A DNA stretch of 64,000 nt from an uncultured Eubacteriales bacterium (GTDB lineage: Bacteria > Bacillota > Clostridia > Christensenellales > Borkfalkiaceae): contig UQPN01000007.1 of the NCBI GenBank assembly GCA_900542935.1, forward strand, positions 27,935 to 91,934, given 5' to 3'. The notes under the pieces were generated by a model. The model was not told where the DNA came from, searched no databases, and saw nothing but the letters and a program-made list of their open reading frames with translations. Both the position numbers and the translations under genes were made by a program. This document shows positions 49,471-59,100 of this stretch, in pieces. The stretch's first letter is position 1. Each line of letters opens with the position of its first letter.

Positions 49471-50382
49471 ATGAAAGAGTACGAAATTATTCTCGATACC
49501 GATATAGGCGACGATATAGACGACGCTTACGCACTGGCGCTGTTAATGGCGGAAAATGCAAAAATTCTCGGCGTTACCACGGTGTACAGAAACGCCGTGC
49601 AGCGCGCGAAAATCGCTTCGCGGCTCACAGCGCTTTGGAACAGGCATATTCCCGTATACGCGGGGGAAAGCTATCCCGAAAAACAGCCGCTGTTCCGCTT
49701 CGAAAAAGCGGACGAAGGCGACGTTCCCAACATTCCGCATTATATTCCCGCAGAAATGGAAAACGAAAAAATCGAAAACGGCGCCGTGGATTTTATTCTG
49801 AACGCGTTGCGCGCTCACCCGCACGAAGTTACGATTCTTGCCATCGGTCCGTTTACGAATCTTGCCGCGGCAATTAAAAAAGACAAAGACGCGTTTCTGC
49901 TTGCCAAAGAAGTGGCGATTATGGGCGGAGATTATACGCAGAGCGTGGCGGAGTGGAACGTGCTGTGCGATCCCGAGGCGGCGGCGACGTTGTTTTCTTC
50001 CGGCGTGAAAATCCGCGCGGTGGGGGTGGACGTTACGCAAAAGTGTACTTTTTCGCCGGAAACGCTCGGCTATCTGCGCGCGCTGAAAAACCCGAAGAAC
50101 AAATTGCTGCTGCGTATGACGGAAATCTGGATCGCGCACAATGCGGAAAAGGGCGTGCCGCCCACGATGCACGATCCGCTTACGGCGGAAGCGCTTTTTC
50201 ACAAAAATCTCGTTCGTTTCGAAACGGGGAAATACGAGGTGTGCCTTACCGGCGAAAAGCGCGGCTTCACTTTAAAAAGCGAATCGGGCGCGGAAATCGA
50301 ATATGCCGCAGACGCGGACGTCCCCTCGTTTATGGAAATACTCAGGCAAAATCTCGGCAGGGAGGATAAAACAGATGCTTGA
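49471..50382 (+). CDS. Nucleoside hydrolase (inosine/uridine-preferring family)
   Basis: A 303-residue Ca2+-dependent hydrolase (PF01156). The N-terminal DTDIGDDIDDAYAL is the DxDxGxDD metal signature. Later family blocks are ILAIGPFTNLAAAI, VAIMGGDYTQSVAEWNVLCDPEAAA and HDPLTAEALF. In nucleoside salvage it splits the N-glycosidic bond. As the first gene of a sugar-import operon it may act on another ribosyl or N-glycosidic compound. AGCAGGTACAATCA upstream gives only a weak site. Its end overlaps the next gene by 8 bp. Confidence 0.94.
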   Translation: MKEYEIILDTDIGDDIDDAYALALLMAENAKILGVTTVYRNAVQRAKIASRLTALWNRHIPVYAGESYPEKQPLFRFEKADEGDVPNIPHYIPAEMENEKIENGAVDFILNALRAHPHEVTILAIGPFTNLAAAIKKDKDAFLLAKEVAIMGGDYTQSVAEWNVLCDPEAAATLFSSGVKIRAVGVDVTQKCTFSPETLGYLRALKNPKNKLLLRMTEIWIAHNAEKGVPPTMHDPLTAEALFHKNLVRFETGKYEVCLTGEKRGFTLKSESGAEIEYAADADVPSFMEILRQNLGREDKTDA

Positions 50383-51352
50383 AGAGAACGTTGCGGCGGC
50401 AAAAAAGCAAAGCGCTCCGCCCGTAAAAAAACGCGCGTCGTATAACGGCGTAACGCGCGGCAGAGAAGCGTTTCACTTCTTTCTTGCGGCGATACCCGTC
50501 ATCGGCTTCATGATTTTCGGACTGGTGCCGCTGGTGCTTTCGCTGGCGTTATCTTTTACCGACGTGAAAATGTCGATTCTCGAAGATTTTACCTTTGTGG
50601 GCGTAAAGAATTTCATAACGCTTGCAAAAAACGTGTATTTTAAAAAATCCATCGTAAATACGCTGTATTATACGCTGAACGTGCCTCTTTCCATTGCGCT
50701 GGGACTGTTTATCGCGTATCTGGTGAACAAAGCGATGAAAGGCAAGTATTTTTTCCGCTCGGTGTTTTTTATTCCGTACGTGTGTTCCACCGTTTCGGTG
50801 GCGGTGGCGTGGAAAATCATGTACGATAAGGAATACGGCATTTTCAATACGCTGCTTTCTTCGTTCGGCGTGGCGCAGATCGGCTGGATTTCTACGCCGC
50901 AGACGTTTATGCTTTCCACGATTATCATGAGCGTGTGGAGCGGCACGGGCTTCTGCGTGATTTTGTATCAGGCGGCGCTTGCCAACGTGAATACGGCGTA
51001 TTACGAATCGGCGGAAATCGACGGCGCAAGCAACGCGCGCGTGTTTTTTTCCATTTCGCTGCCCGCCGTTTCGCCTACAACTTTCTATCTTTTAACGATG
51101 AAGCTGATAGGTTCGCTGCAGGTAATGGCGGAGCCGGATATTCTTTCCGGCGGGAATTCCACCACGGGCGGTCTGAACTGGGCGGACATGACGGTAGTGA
51201 AGTTTTTGTATAAAACGTTCGGCGGGTCGTGGAATTCTATCGGATTCGGCGTGGGCAGCGCGGCGGCGCTTGTATTGACGGTGTTTATCGCGCTTGTTAC
51301 CTGGATCAATTTCCGGCTCGGCAAAAAATGGGTAAATTACGATATGGCGTAG
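50375..51352 (+). CDS. Sugar ABC transporter permease, MalF/UgpA type (locus B)
   Basis: A 325-residue permease with six helices. Its EAA loop is YESAEIDGASNARVFFSISLPAVSP (about 209-233). GGGAGG 8 nt before ATG 50375 defines the start, inside the end of the nucleoside hydrolase gene. It partners with the permease at 51365 and the binding protein at 52504. No ATPase is coded in the operon. Confidence 0.94.
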   Translation: MLEENVAAAKKQSAPPVKKRASYNGVTRGREAFHFFLAAIPVIGFMIFGLVPLVLSLALSFTDVKMSILEDFTFVGVKNFITLAKNVYFKKSIVNTLYYTLNVPLSIALGLFIAYLVNKAMKGKYFFRSVFFIPYVCSTVSVAVAWKIMYDKEYGIFNTLLSSFGVAQIGWISTPQTFMLSTIIMSVWSGTGFCVILYQAALANVNTAYYESAEIDGASNARVFFSISLPAVSPTTFYLLTMKLIGSLQVMAEPDILSGGNSTTGGLNWADMTVVKFLYKTFGGSWNSIGFGVGSAAALVLTVFIALVTWINFRLGKKWVNYDMA

Positions 51353-51364
51353 GGAGAAAAATAT

Positions 51365-52438
51365 ATGAACAAAACGAAGAAAATTTATTCCGCGATTTAT
51401 ATCGTTTCCCGCGTGTTGTTTTTCGTAAGCGCGTTCGCGCTGTTTTTCGCGTTACTGCCGCCCGCGGAGGAAAACGGCAGGCGCGCGGCGCATTATACGA
51501 TTTTTGCCGTATGTGTTCTTACGGGCGCGGCGCTTACCGTATGGGGCACGGGAATGAAACGGCGCGGGCTGAAAAACGGCGTATCGCCCGAAACGTTCAC
51601 GCCCGCGGGCGCGCAGACGGCGGTTTCGTATTTCCGGCTGATACTTATGGCCGTCGTCATTGTGTTTCCCTTTTACGTGATTGTGGTTACCAGCCTGAAA
51701 ACCGATTACGAAGCGGCTTCGCTCGGCTTTTCGTGGCTGCCGAAACTCGGCGCTTCCGCCGAAGCGTACAAATACGTGTTCACTTCCGACACGCTGGACG
51801 TAACGATCGGCGACGCGCTGATCAACACGCTGAAAACCAGCGTCGTGCCCACGCTTGCCTCGGTGTTTGTTTCCGCGCTTTCGGCATATGCGTTTGCAAA
51901 GCTGGAATTCCGCGGCAAAAATGCGCTGTTCGGCGTACTGCTTCTCACCATGATGACTCCGGGCTGCATCACGCTTTTATCCAGCTATCTTCTGTACGAC
52001 GCGATCGGCTGGACGCATTCGTTTCTGCCGCTGGTGGTTCCCTCGTTTTTCGGGGCGGCGGGCATCGTGTTCTTCCTGCGCGAATATTTCGCGGGAATAC
52101 CCGACGACCTTCTGGGCAGCGCGCGGCTTGACGGGCTGGACGATATGGGTATCTTTTTCCGCATTGTCATGCCGCTTTCCGTACCCGCCGTGGTGGCGCA
52201 GCTGGTTCTGACGTTCGTGGGAAAATACAACGATTTCATGGGACCGCTTATTTATCTGACGGATAACGAAATGTACACGCTGCAGATTTACATGCGTTCG
52301 TTTACCAGCGGTTCCATTTACAACAATCGTGTGGCGGCGGCTTGCGCGATTTCCATCGCGCCGCTTCTTTTGGCGTATCTGTTTCTGCAAAAAATTATTC
52401 TTTCCGGCATCGCGATGTCGTCGGGGCTGAAAGCGTAA
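51365..52438 (+). CDS. Sugar ABC transporter permease, MalG/UgpE type (locus B)
   Basis: A 357-residue permease. It has two extra N-terminal helices (SRVLFFVSAFALFFALL; YTIFAVCVLTGAALTVWG) not present in its counterpart at 42750. The core six-helix domain starts near LILMAVVIVFPFYVIVVTSLK. The EAA-type loop is LLGSARLDGLDDMGIFFRIVMPLSVP (about 240-265), with Ser-Ala in place of Glu-Ala-Ala. AGGGAG precedes the start. Confidence 0.93.
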   Translation: MNKTKKIYSAIYIVSRVLFFVSAFALFFALLPPAEENGRRAAHYTIFAVCVLTGAALTVWGTGMKRRGLKNGVSPETFTPAGAQTAVSYFRLILMAVVIVFPFYVIVVTSLKTDYEAASLGFSWLPKLGASAEAYKYVFTSDTLDVTIGDALINTLKTSVVPTLASVFVSALSAYAFAKLEFRGKNALFGVLLLTMMTPGCITLLSSYLLYDAIGWTHSFLPLVVPSFFGAAGIVFFLREYFAGIPDDLLGSARLDGLDDMGIFFRIVMPLSVPAVVAQLVLTFVGKYNDFMGPLIYLTDNEMYTLQIYMRSFTSGSIYNNRVAAACAISIAPLLLAYLFLQKIILSGIAMSSGLKA

Positions 52439-52463
52439 TCGAAATTTTAAATTATATAAGAAT

Positions 52464-52489
52464 CGTTTCGCGGCATAAACCGCGAAGCG
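52464..52489 (+). promoter_or_regulatory. Intercistronic hairpin before the binding-protein gene
   Basis: CGTTTCGCGG (52464-52473) pairs with CCGCGAAGCG (52480-52489), loop CATAAA, one G-U pair. The core CGCGGCATAAACCGCG recurs as CGCGGCGTAAACCGCG at 60863-60878. No T-run. It precedes the AAGGAGG site of the next gene. Confidence 0.55.
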
Positions 52490-52503
52490 GTAAGGAGGAC
52501 TCT

Positions 52504-54312
52504 ATGAGAAAAATTTTTACCAAAACTACAATACAAAAAGGCGCCGCGGCGATGCTGGCGGGGCTTTGCGTGTTTTCGGCTGCGGCGTGCGGCAAAAGCG
52601 GCGATACGCCCGCGGGCTTTTCCCGCGTAACGTTTGCCTACGGCGTGGACGGCGACGAGCTGAAAAGCGAAATGAAAAAACTGGTGCAGGCGTTCAACGA
52701 TTCCGCAACCGCGCAGGAAAATAAAATCTTCGTGAAAACCAACGCCAAGTCCGCCGACGGGTTCGACGGGTTTTTGTCTACGGAGCTGGTATCCAGGCGC
52801 GGCGCCGACGTGGTAACGCTGGAGGACGAATATTTCCGCCCGTTGACGAACAATCTCGAACCGCTGAGCGCTACGGCGGAGGCGAACGTTTCGAAACTAT
52901 ACGAAGGCGTGGAAAGTCGTCTGGTATACAACACGGCAACGGGACTTTCCGATTCCGAAGCCAAACGTTACGCGCTGCCGCTTTACAACAACACCGTGGT
53001 TACGTACGTGAACGTTTCCAAGTTGAAAGAAGCGGGCGTGAAATATATCAGCGTAGACGATTCCGACGAGGCGATCGCCGCGTTCAATGCGGGCGGCAAA
53101 GATAACAACGGTAACACGAAAGCAGATCTCGGCATTACGGGTACGGTGCTGCGCAAGGGCTTCCAGCGCGATAATCCGTATTACGGTTCCGCGTGGTCGG
53201 CTCCGTCGTCGGGCGAAACGCTGATTTTCAACGATAAAATCGCGATGAACTGGGACGAAACGGAGGACCTCGGCAGAATCATGACGAAGGAACGCAACGC
53301 CGCTTCGCCTACGGATTACGGCTTCTATACGGAATGGTGGTTTTCGTACGCGTGGTCGGTGGGCGGCGATTGCATCGCGGATATTACGGGCAATCTCGAT
53401 TACAAGTTTTCGCTGCCGGACGATACGGCGAACTATATCGTAACGGCGGACGAAGGTTTCACGGGGGAGACTACGGGCAGAAAGTACGCAAAGGGCGATA
53501 CGCTGGAATTTCTGGATAAAATCCATGTGGGAGCAGGCGAAAGCGTTCAGGCGGAAAGCGACGGCAGATTTACCGTAAACGGAAAAACGGCGTCTGTGGC
53601 GGAGAACGTAAAAGCCGGTTTGCAAAGCGGCGCGCTTTCGGCGCTTCCTTCCACCAAGGCGGCGTTTACCCGTTTTGCGAAGATGGCGGCGAAAGAATAC
53701 GGCGATACGCGCATTTCGCCCTATCCCACGGAAGTGAGCGCAAACACGAATACTTCCACGTACTTCATTTCGGGCAAGCTTGCCATGATGATCGAACGCG
53801 TTTCCAATCTGGATACGGTGAAAAATCTGATGAGTCAGAGTTCGCAGGAATGGACGATTGCGCCCGTGCCCGCGTACAAAGAATACGAAAATCCGAGAAA
53901 CGGAAAATCGGACGAAGTGAAAGTGCGCGGAAAACAGGCGAATCATTCGCATCTTCTTTCCGTGGCAATCCGTAAAAATTCGGAAATGAAAGAACAATCG
54001 GAAATTTTTATGAACTGGCTGGTAACGGAAGGGCAGAAACTGCTTGCCGAGGACGGCTACGGCAGCGTGAATTCCGATTACGAAAACGAAGTGCTTGCCG
54101 CTTTCAATCGTACGAACAACGCTTCCGTGCTTTTAAACAGCAATAAAAATTCGAAAAAAGGAGACTGGGCGTACCTCACCGACCGTATCTGGATAGACGT
54201 CTGGGCGATTCCGCTCAATTCCAACGTGAGAAACGGTTCCATGACGCTGAAAGACTGGTTTACGGGCTATGTAACCGAAACGAACAACTCGCTTGCGGAT
54301 TACAGAAAGTAA
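52504..54312 (+). CDS. Sugar ABC transporter substrate-binding lipoprotein, large (locus B)
   Basis: A 602-residue binding lipoprotein; signal ends in SAAAC with Cys29. It is a clear relative of the 609-residue protein at 39922: both share the pattern ...IAMNWDE/EE...NAASPTDYGF/NASSPTKYGY...WW/YWF.Y.WSVGGD and a long C-terminal half. Longer than typical family 1 binding proteins. AAGGAGG lies 7 nt from the ATG. In locus B the order is permease-permease-binding protein, the reverse of locus A. Confidence 0.92.
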   Translation: MRKIFTKTTIQKGAAAMLAGLCVFSAAACGKSGDTPAGFSRVTFAYGVDGDELKSEMKKLVQAFNDSATAQENKIFVKTNAKSADGFDGFLSTELVSRRGADVVTLEDEYFRPLTNNLEPLSATAEANVSKLYEGVESRLVYNTATGLSDSEAKRYALPLYNNTVVTYVNVSKLKEAGVKYISVDDSDEAIAAFNAGGKDNNGNTKADLGITGTVLRKGFQRDNPYYGSAWSAPSSGETLIFNDKIAMNWDETEDLGRIMTKERNAASPTDYGFYTEWWFSYAWSVGGDCIADITGNLDYKFSLPDDTANYIVTADEGFTGETTGRKYAKGDTLEFLDKIHVGAGESVQAESDGRFTVNGKTASVAENVKAGLQSGALSALPSTKAAFTRFAKMAAKEYGDTRISPYPTEVSANTNTSTYFISGKLAMMIERVSNLDTVKNLMSQSSQEWTIAPVPAYKEYENPRNGKSDEVKVRGKQANHSHLLSVAIRKNSEMKEQSEIFMNWLVTEGQKLLAEDGYGSVNSDYENEVLAAFNRTNNASVLLNSNKNSKKGDWAYLTDRIWIDVWAIPLNSNVRNGSMTLKDWFTGYVTETNNSLADYRK

Positions 54313-54339
54313 TCGGAGAACTAAAGGAGAAAAACGGTG

Positions 54340-56172
54340 ATGAAAAGGAAGAAAAGCAAATCGTTTCTGAAAACGGCGGCTTGCGCAACGGGGCTTGTAT
54401 GCGCGTTTTCGGCGCTTTCCGTTTTTGCGGGCTGTTCTCAAAACGGCGCTTCACAGGAAAATTACATCGAAATTTCCTGCGGCACGGGCGTGAACGATGC
54501 GGATAAGCCGTACGACGAACTGTACTGGCGGAACGATCCCGTGGCAAGCGGCGCCGACCCCGGCGTGATGTGGGTAAGCGAAGAACAGGATGCGGAAAAC
54601 GGCGGCTGGTATTACGCTTACGTTACCGACGTGCGCCAGATAGGCAACGTGGTATACAGCGCGTTCTGTTACCGTTCGAAAGATCTTTCCTCGTGGGAAG
54701 TGGCAGGCGCTGCGGACGGCTATGCGCTTGTATCCGTTTCCGACGACTGGACGATTTCCAACTTCTGGGCGCCGGAGTGCATTTACGACGAAACAAGCGG
54801 AAAATATTATCTTTATTATTCCGCGCAGCGCAGCGAAGTGGCGCGGGGCGACGTTGCCCCCGCTACGAATTACAGCGAATTGCAGCTTGCCGTGGCGGTT
54901 TCCGATCGCCCGCAGGGACCTTTTTCGCTGGTGCGCGGCGGCACGGATTTCAACGGCGAGGAAATCGCAAATGCGCCGCGGTTTGATATAGCCGGGCATT
55001 TCAATCTTTCCAAACCGTTCGCGGCGATCGACGCTTCCGTGTTTAAAGACGACGACGGCGCGCTGTATCTCACGTTTGCGAAACACGAAGATTCTTCGGG
55101 GCGCAACCGCGGCATCTGGGGGATGAAACTGCTCGATCCCGTTACGCCCGATTTTTCCACGCTTACCTGCCTTACCATGGCGGGATACAAGTCGGTGAAA
55201 AATTTCGTTCCCGGCGTGCTTACCGACGATACGTTCCCCGCGGGCGGCGAAGCGTTCACGGCGGATTCGGTGTTGAACGAAGGCAATTTTTTGTTAAAGA
55301 AAAACGGTAAATATTATCTGACTTACAGCACGCACGGCTACGCCGATAAATCGTACTGCGTGATGCAGGCGGTTGCCGATTCTCCTTTGGGCGCGTACGA
55401 GAAATTCGATTCCGGCAAGGGCAACCCGCTGGTTTCCGCCATGGCGAGCGGCATCGGCTATATGGCGGGAACGGGGCACCATTCCGTGGCGGCGGCGGGC
55501 GACGAACTGTTCAGCGTGTACGCCTACCACGGCAACCCGGAAAAATACGGCGACGCCAACATGCGTATTCTCGGCGCCGACAGAATTGAAATTGCGGAAA
55601 TCGACGGAAAACAGGCGCTTGTGTGCAACGGACCTACGGCTTCGCCGCAATATAAGCCGCAAGCGGTTTCCGGCTACGAAAATCTGGCGAAAAAAGCGAA
55701 AATCACGGTGAAAAACGGTGTGGGCGCGGAGTATCTGAACGACGGCTTGCTTACCGTTTCCGCTTCCGTGAAAGATCGCGAATACCGGTCTTCCGGCGCG
55801 ACGGAAATCACGCTTACGTTCGATTCGCCCGTCAAAGCGCGCTCGGTGATGATTTACAATTCTTCGTCGTACGATTATGCGTTTACCAAGGCGGACAGAA
55901 TCGAATTCAGATTTGCTTCGCCTCTTACGGCGAACGGCAAAGAATACAAGTTCGGCGCCATTAAAAATGCGGCGTTCCCCGCGGAATACGCGGATACGGA
56001 AGCGGGCATGATTACGCAGGGCGCCGCGGTGATTGCCGATTTCGACGAGATTGAAATCACGGAAATCAAAATTTACCTTTCCGAAAAATACGAAACCACG
56101 GATAAGTTCGGCGAAACGCTCGACGATATCGGCGTGGCGGAAATCGTGGTGCTGGGAAAGAGCGGCAGTTAA
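54340..56172 (+). CDS. GH43-family glycosidase lipoprotein (paralogue B)
   Basis: A 610-residue lipoprotein; lipobox VFAGC with Cys32. Parallels the enzyme at 31687 block by block: APECIYDETSGKYYLYYSAQ, AIDASVFKDDDGALYLTF, NEGNFLLKKNGKYYLTYSTHGY, MQAVADSPLGAYEKF and GTGHHSV. Candidate catalytic acids are the Asp in GADPGVMW, the Asp in AIDASVF and the Glu in LNEGNF. A C-terminal discoidin-like domain follows (ITLTFDSPVKARSVMIYNSSS). AAAGGAG precedes the start. It is the enzyme of locus B and is cell-surface bound. Confidence 0.92.
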   Translation: MKRKKSKSFLKTAACATGLVCAFSALSVFAGCSQNGASQENYIEISCGTGVNDADKPYDELYWRNDPVASGADPGVMWVSEEQDAENGGWYYAYVTDVRQIGNVVYSAFCYRSKDLSSWEVAGAADGYALVSVSDDWTISNFWAPECIYDETSGKYYLYYSAQRSEVARGDVAPATNYSELQLAVAVSDRPQGPFSLVRGGTDFNGEEIANAPRFDIAGHFNLSKPFAAIDASVFKDDDGALYLTFAKHEDSSGRNRGIWGMKLLDPVTPDFSTLTCLTMAGYKSVKNFVPGVLTDDTFPAGGEAFTADSVLNEGNFLLKKNGKYYLTYSTHGYADKSYCVMQAVADSPLGAYEKFDSGKGNPLVSAMASGIGYMAGTGHHSVAAAGDELFSVYAYHGNPEKYGDANMRILGADRIEIAEIDGKQALVCNGPTASPQYKPQAVSGYENLAKKAKITVKNGVGAEYLNDGLLTVSASVKDREYRSSGATEITLTFDSPVKARSVMIYNSSSYDYAFTKADRIEFRFASPLTANGKEYKFGAIKNAAFPAEYADTEAGMITQGAAVIADFDEIEITEIKIYLSEKYETTDKFGETLDDIGVAEIVVLGKSGS

Positions 56173-56184
56173 GGGGGCGGAACA

Positions 56185-59100
56185 ATGAAAAATGGTTTGA
56201 AAAAAGCGATGATAGCGGCGGTTGCGCTCTGCGGGATAGCGGCGGCGTTTACCGCGTGTTCGAAAAAACAGGCGGAAATACAAATCGACCCCGCGCTGAA
56301 AGAATACGATTTCAATTACGGCAGTACAATGCCTTCGAACGCCGACGTGTTTATGAAAATCGACGGCGAACTTTCGGAAACCGCTTACGAAAACAGAAAC
56401 TGGTTCGAAAATTATTTAAGCGAAGATCTCGACGGAACCTCCGCGCATATCGCCGTTACCACGGTTACGGGAGAAAAAGGCTGGTACGTGGCTGCAAAAG
56501 TGTACGATACGGCGATAAAATACAACGGGCTTCTGGCGGCAACGAAAAACAGTACGGTTTCTCTGTATTACGCGCTTTCTTCCGATTACGGCAACGATAA
56601 CGCGGTGCGGCGGGTATTTATGGACGCGGGCAGAGTGTACGGCGCGGCTTCTTCGAATATTTCGCTGCTTGAATACGCCGTAAAAACGCAGGGCGAAATC
56701 GGCGGCGTTACAAGCGGCATGACGATGGAACTTTTCATCCCGTGGCGCGCGATGGGGCTGGAGGAAAAGCCGGAAAACGCCGATCTTATCATGATGCCCG
56801 CCTATTTTATGCAGAAGGGCGGCATGTATCGCAACATCTGTCCGCTGCCTTACTACCCTTCTTCCTCTGCGGCGTATTATCTGTTCGACGAAACGGGTTA
56901 TGCGCATGCGGATAAAGAGGGCGCGCTGATCGGCTCGGCGAAAAACGGACACACGAAAACGGGCGTATGGGAAGAAGAAAACGTTGAAAAAAACGAAGAA
57001 AACGGCAAAATCACCCTTTCCGGCACGGTACGTACGGAAAAAAGCACGTATTCCAAAGGCTATGTAAAAGACCTTCTTGCCGAAAACTTCATCTTTTCCG
57101 CTACGGCAAAGCCGCTTGAAGGCGCGTATGAAGCTACGGTGGGCGTCAGCGTAGGTATTCCGAACGGAAGGAGAAAATTGCTCTCCGTAAGGGCAGAAAA
57201 CGGCAGCCTTTCAAGCAAAACGCGTATTGCGGCAAATTATTATGCCGACGATTACGACGGCAGAAACAACGTCGACGCGCCGCTTTTCAGGTACACGCGC
57301 GAAAAAACGCTTGCCGAAGAGGGCGTGCGCTTCACCATCGTGAAAGAGGGCGCGAAAATCTACGGCATGGCAGACGGTAATCTGATTTTCGCGGAAACGA
57401 TTTCCACGGCAAGCGGAAAATGTTTCGCCTGCCTCAATGCCCGCAAGATCGCAGCCGAATTCACCGATATTTCCTATGCCGATTACGACGGCAACGCGGA
57501 AGGAATGAACGAGGCGCTCCGCGAACTGGGATTGTTCCGCGTGAGTGCGGAAAGCGAGGGGTACGGCTCGATTTCCGTAGATAAAGCGGGCGCGCTTGCG
57601 GACGGAAACGTTACCTTTTCCGTTACGCCCGGCGCATTCTGGCGGTTTTCGGCGCTGGAGATCAACGGCGAGGATAAAACGGCGGATTATATCGAAAACG
57701 CCGCGTCGTACGGCAGAACGATGCGCTATACGCTTAGCGGCATACAAGACGACGTTCGCGTGAAGGCGGTGTTCGAAGAATACGAGGGCGTAACGCTGAA
57801 AGGAAAGCTTTCCGTGGCGGGAGCACCCGAAAACATAAACCTTGCGGACGCGGAATTCTACGCGTACACGACGGATAAAAACGTGCTGTTTGCCGATAAC
57901 GTCTGCACGGAAGAGGGCGATTATACGCTGGAACTTCCCGTCGGAGCGTATGAAAAAATCCTTGTAAGGGCGGGCGGTTACCAAAATTATTTCACGGCGT
58001 TTGCCGACGGCTCGGCGTTAATTGTGCCGGAAAACGGCGCCGAAAATAAGAATTTCACGCTGAAAACGCGCGAACTTACCTTTAATTCCTACGGTTCCGG
58101 CGCTTCGGAATGGACGTACACGGGCGATAACGAATACACCGTAACGGGGATGAATCACGGAAACGCGTTTACTACGGCGAATTTCGGCACGGCGCAGGAT
58201 TTTATGCTTTCCGCGCGGATTGTATCCGACGGCGACGTCGAAGCGGGCATCGTGCTTTACGGAGAGCATAAGGGCAGGCGCGATTACGACGTGATGCTGA
58301 ATATCCACACGGCGGATATGGGCATTGCGCTGTACGGCTGGGTGCCCGGCTGGGCGGACGGCTATTTCAATACCGCTTACGCGCAGAACAAAACGTACGA
58401 TAACAAAGATTTCCTGCTTACCGCGGCGCGCAGCGGCGGAGCGCTCAGCGTGTTTATCAACGGCGAACTCTGGAAAACGTACAAAGGAGAAATTTCCTCC
58501 GCGCTCGATTTTTCGAAAATGGGCGAAATGCGCGTGGGACTTGCCGTGCGAGGGTTGAAGGGCGCAACGTTTTCGGATTGTTCTTTCACAACCGATAAAA
58601 CGGAAATTGACAAACTGCTTTTCCGCGAAGCGAAGCTGCCCGCGTGGGACGATTCGTACGGCACGCTTACCGTTTCCGGCGTAGAAAACGGTATGGCTCG
58701 CCTTGGCGATACGGTTAAAATTACCATTGCCTGCGCCGAGGGGAAAATCGTGAAAGTGTATGCGAACGGCAGTCTGATTTCCGCCGGATTGAAAGGCGAC
58801 GGCGTTTACGAATATTATTACACGATAGGCGACGAAGGCGTAACGTTCGCCTACGAAGCGCAAAACGTTTATCGGGTAAGCGGCACGCTTCCCGCAGGGC
58901 TTTCCGGCGCGGATCTCACCGTAAGAAACGGCGACGCGGAAATTTCGTATAAAAACGCGGGCGCGGTTACGGGAACGGAATATTCGCTGTCTCTTGCAGA
59001 CGGCACGTACGATCTTGTGTTTACGGGAAAATCGCTCGAGGGCATGATTGCCGGCGTAACGGTAAACGGCGCGGCGGTGCAGGCGAACCTCGAAAAGGCT

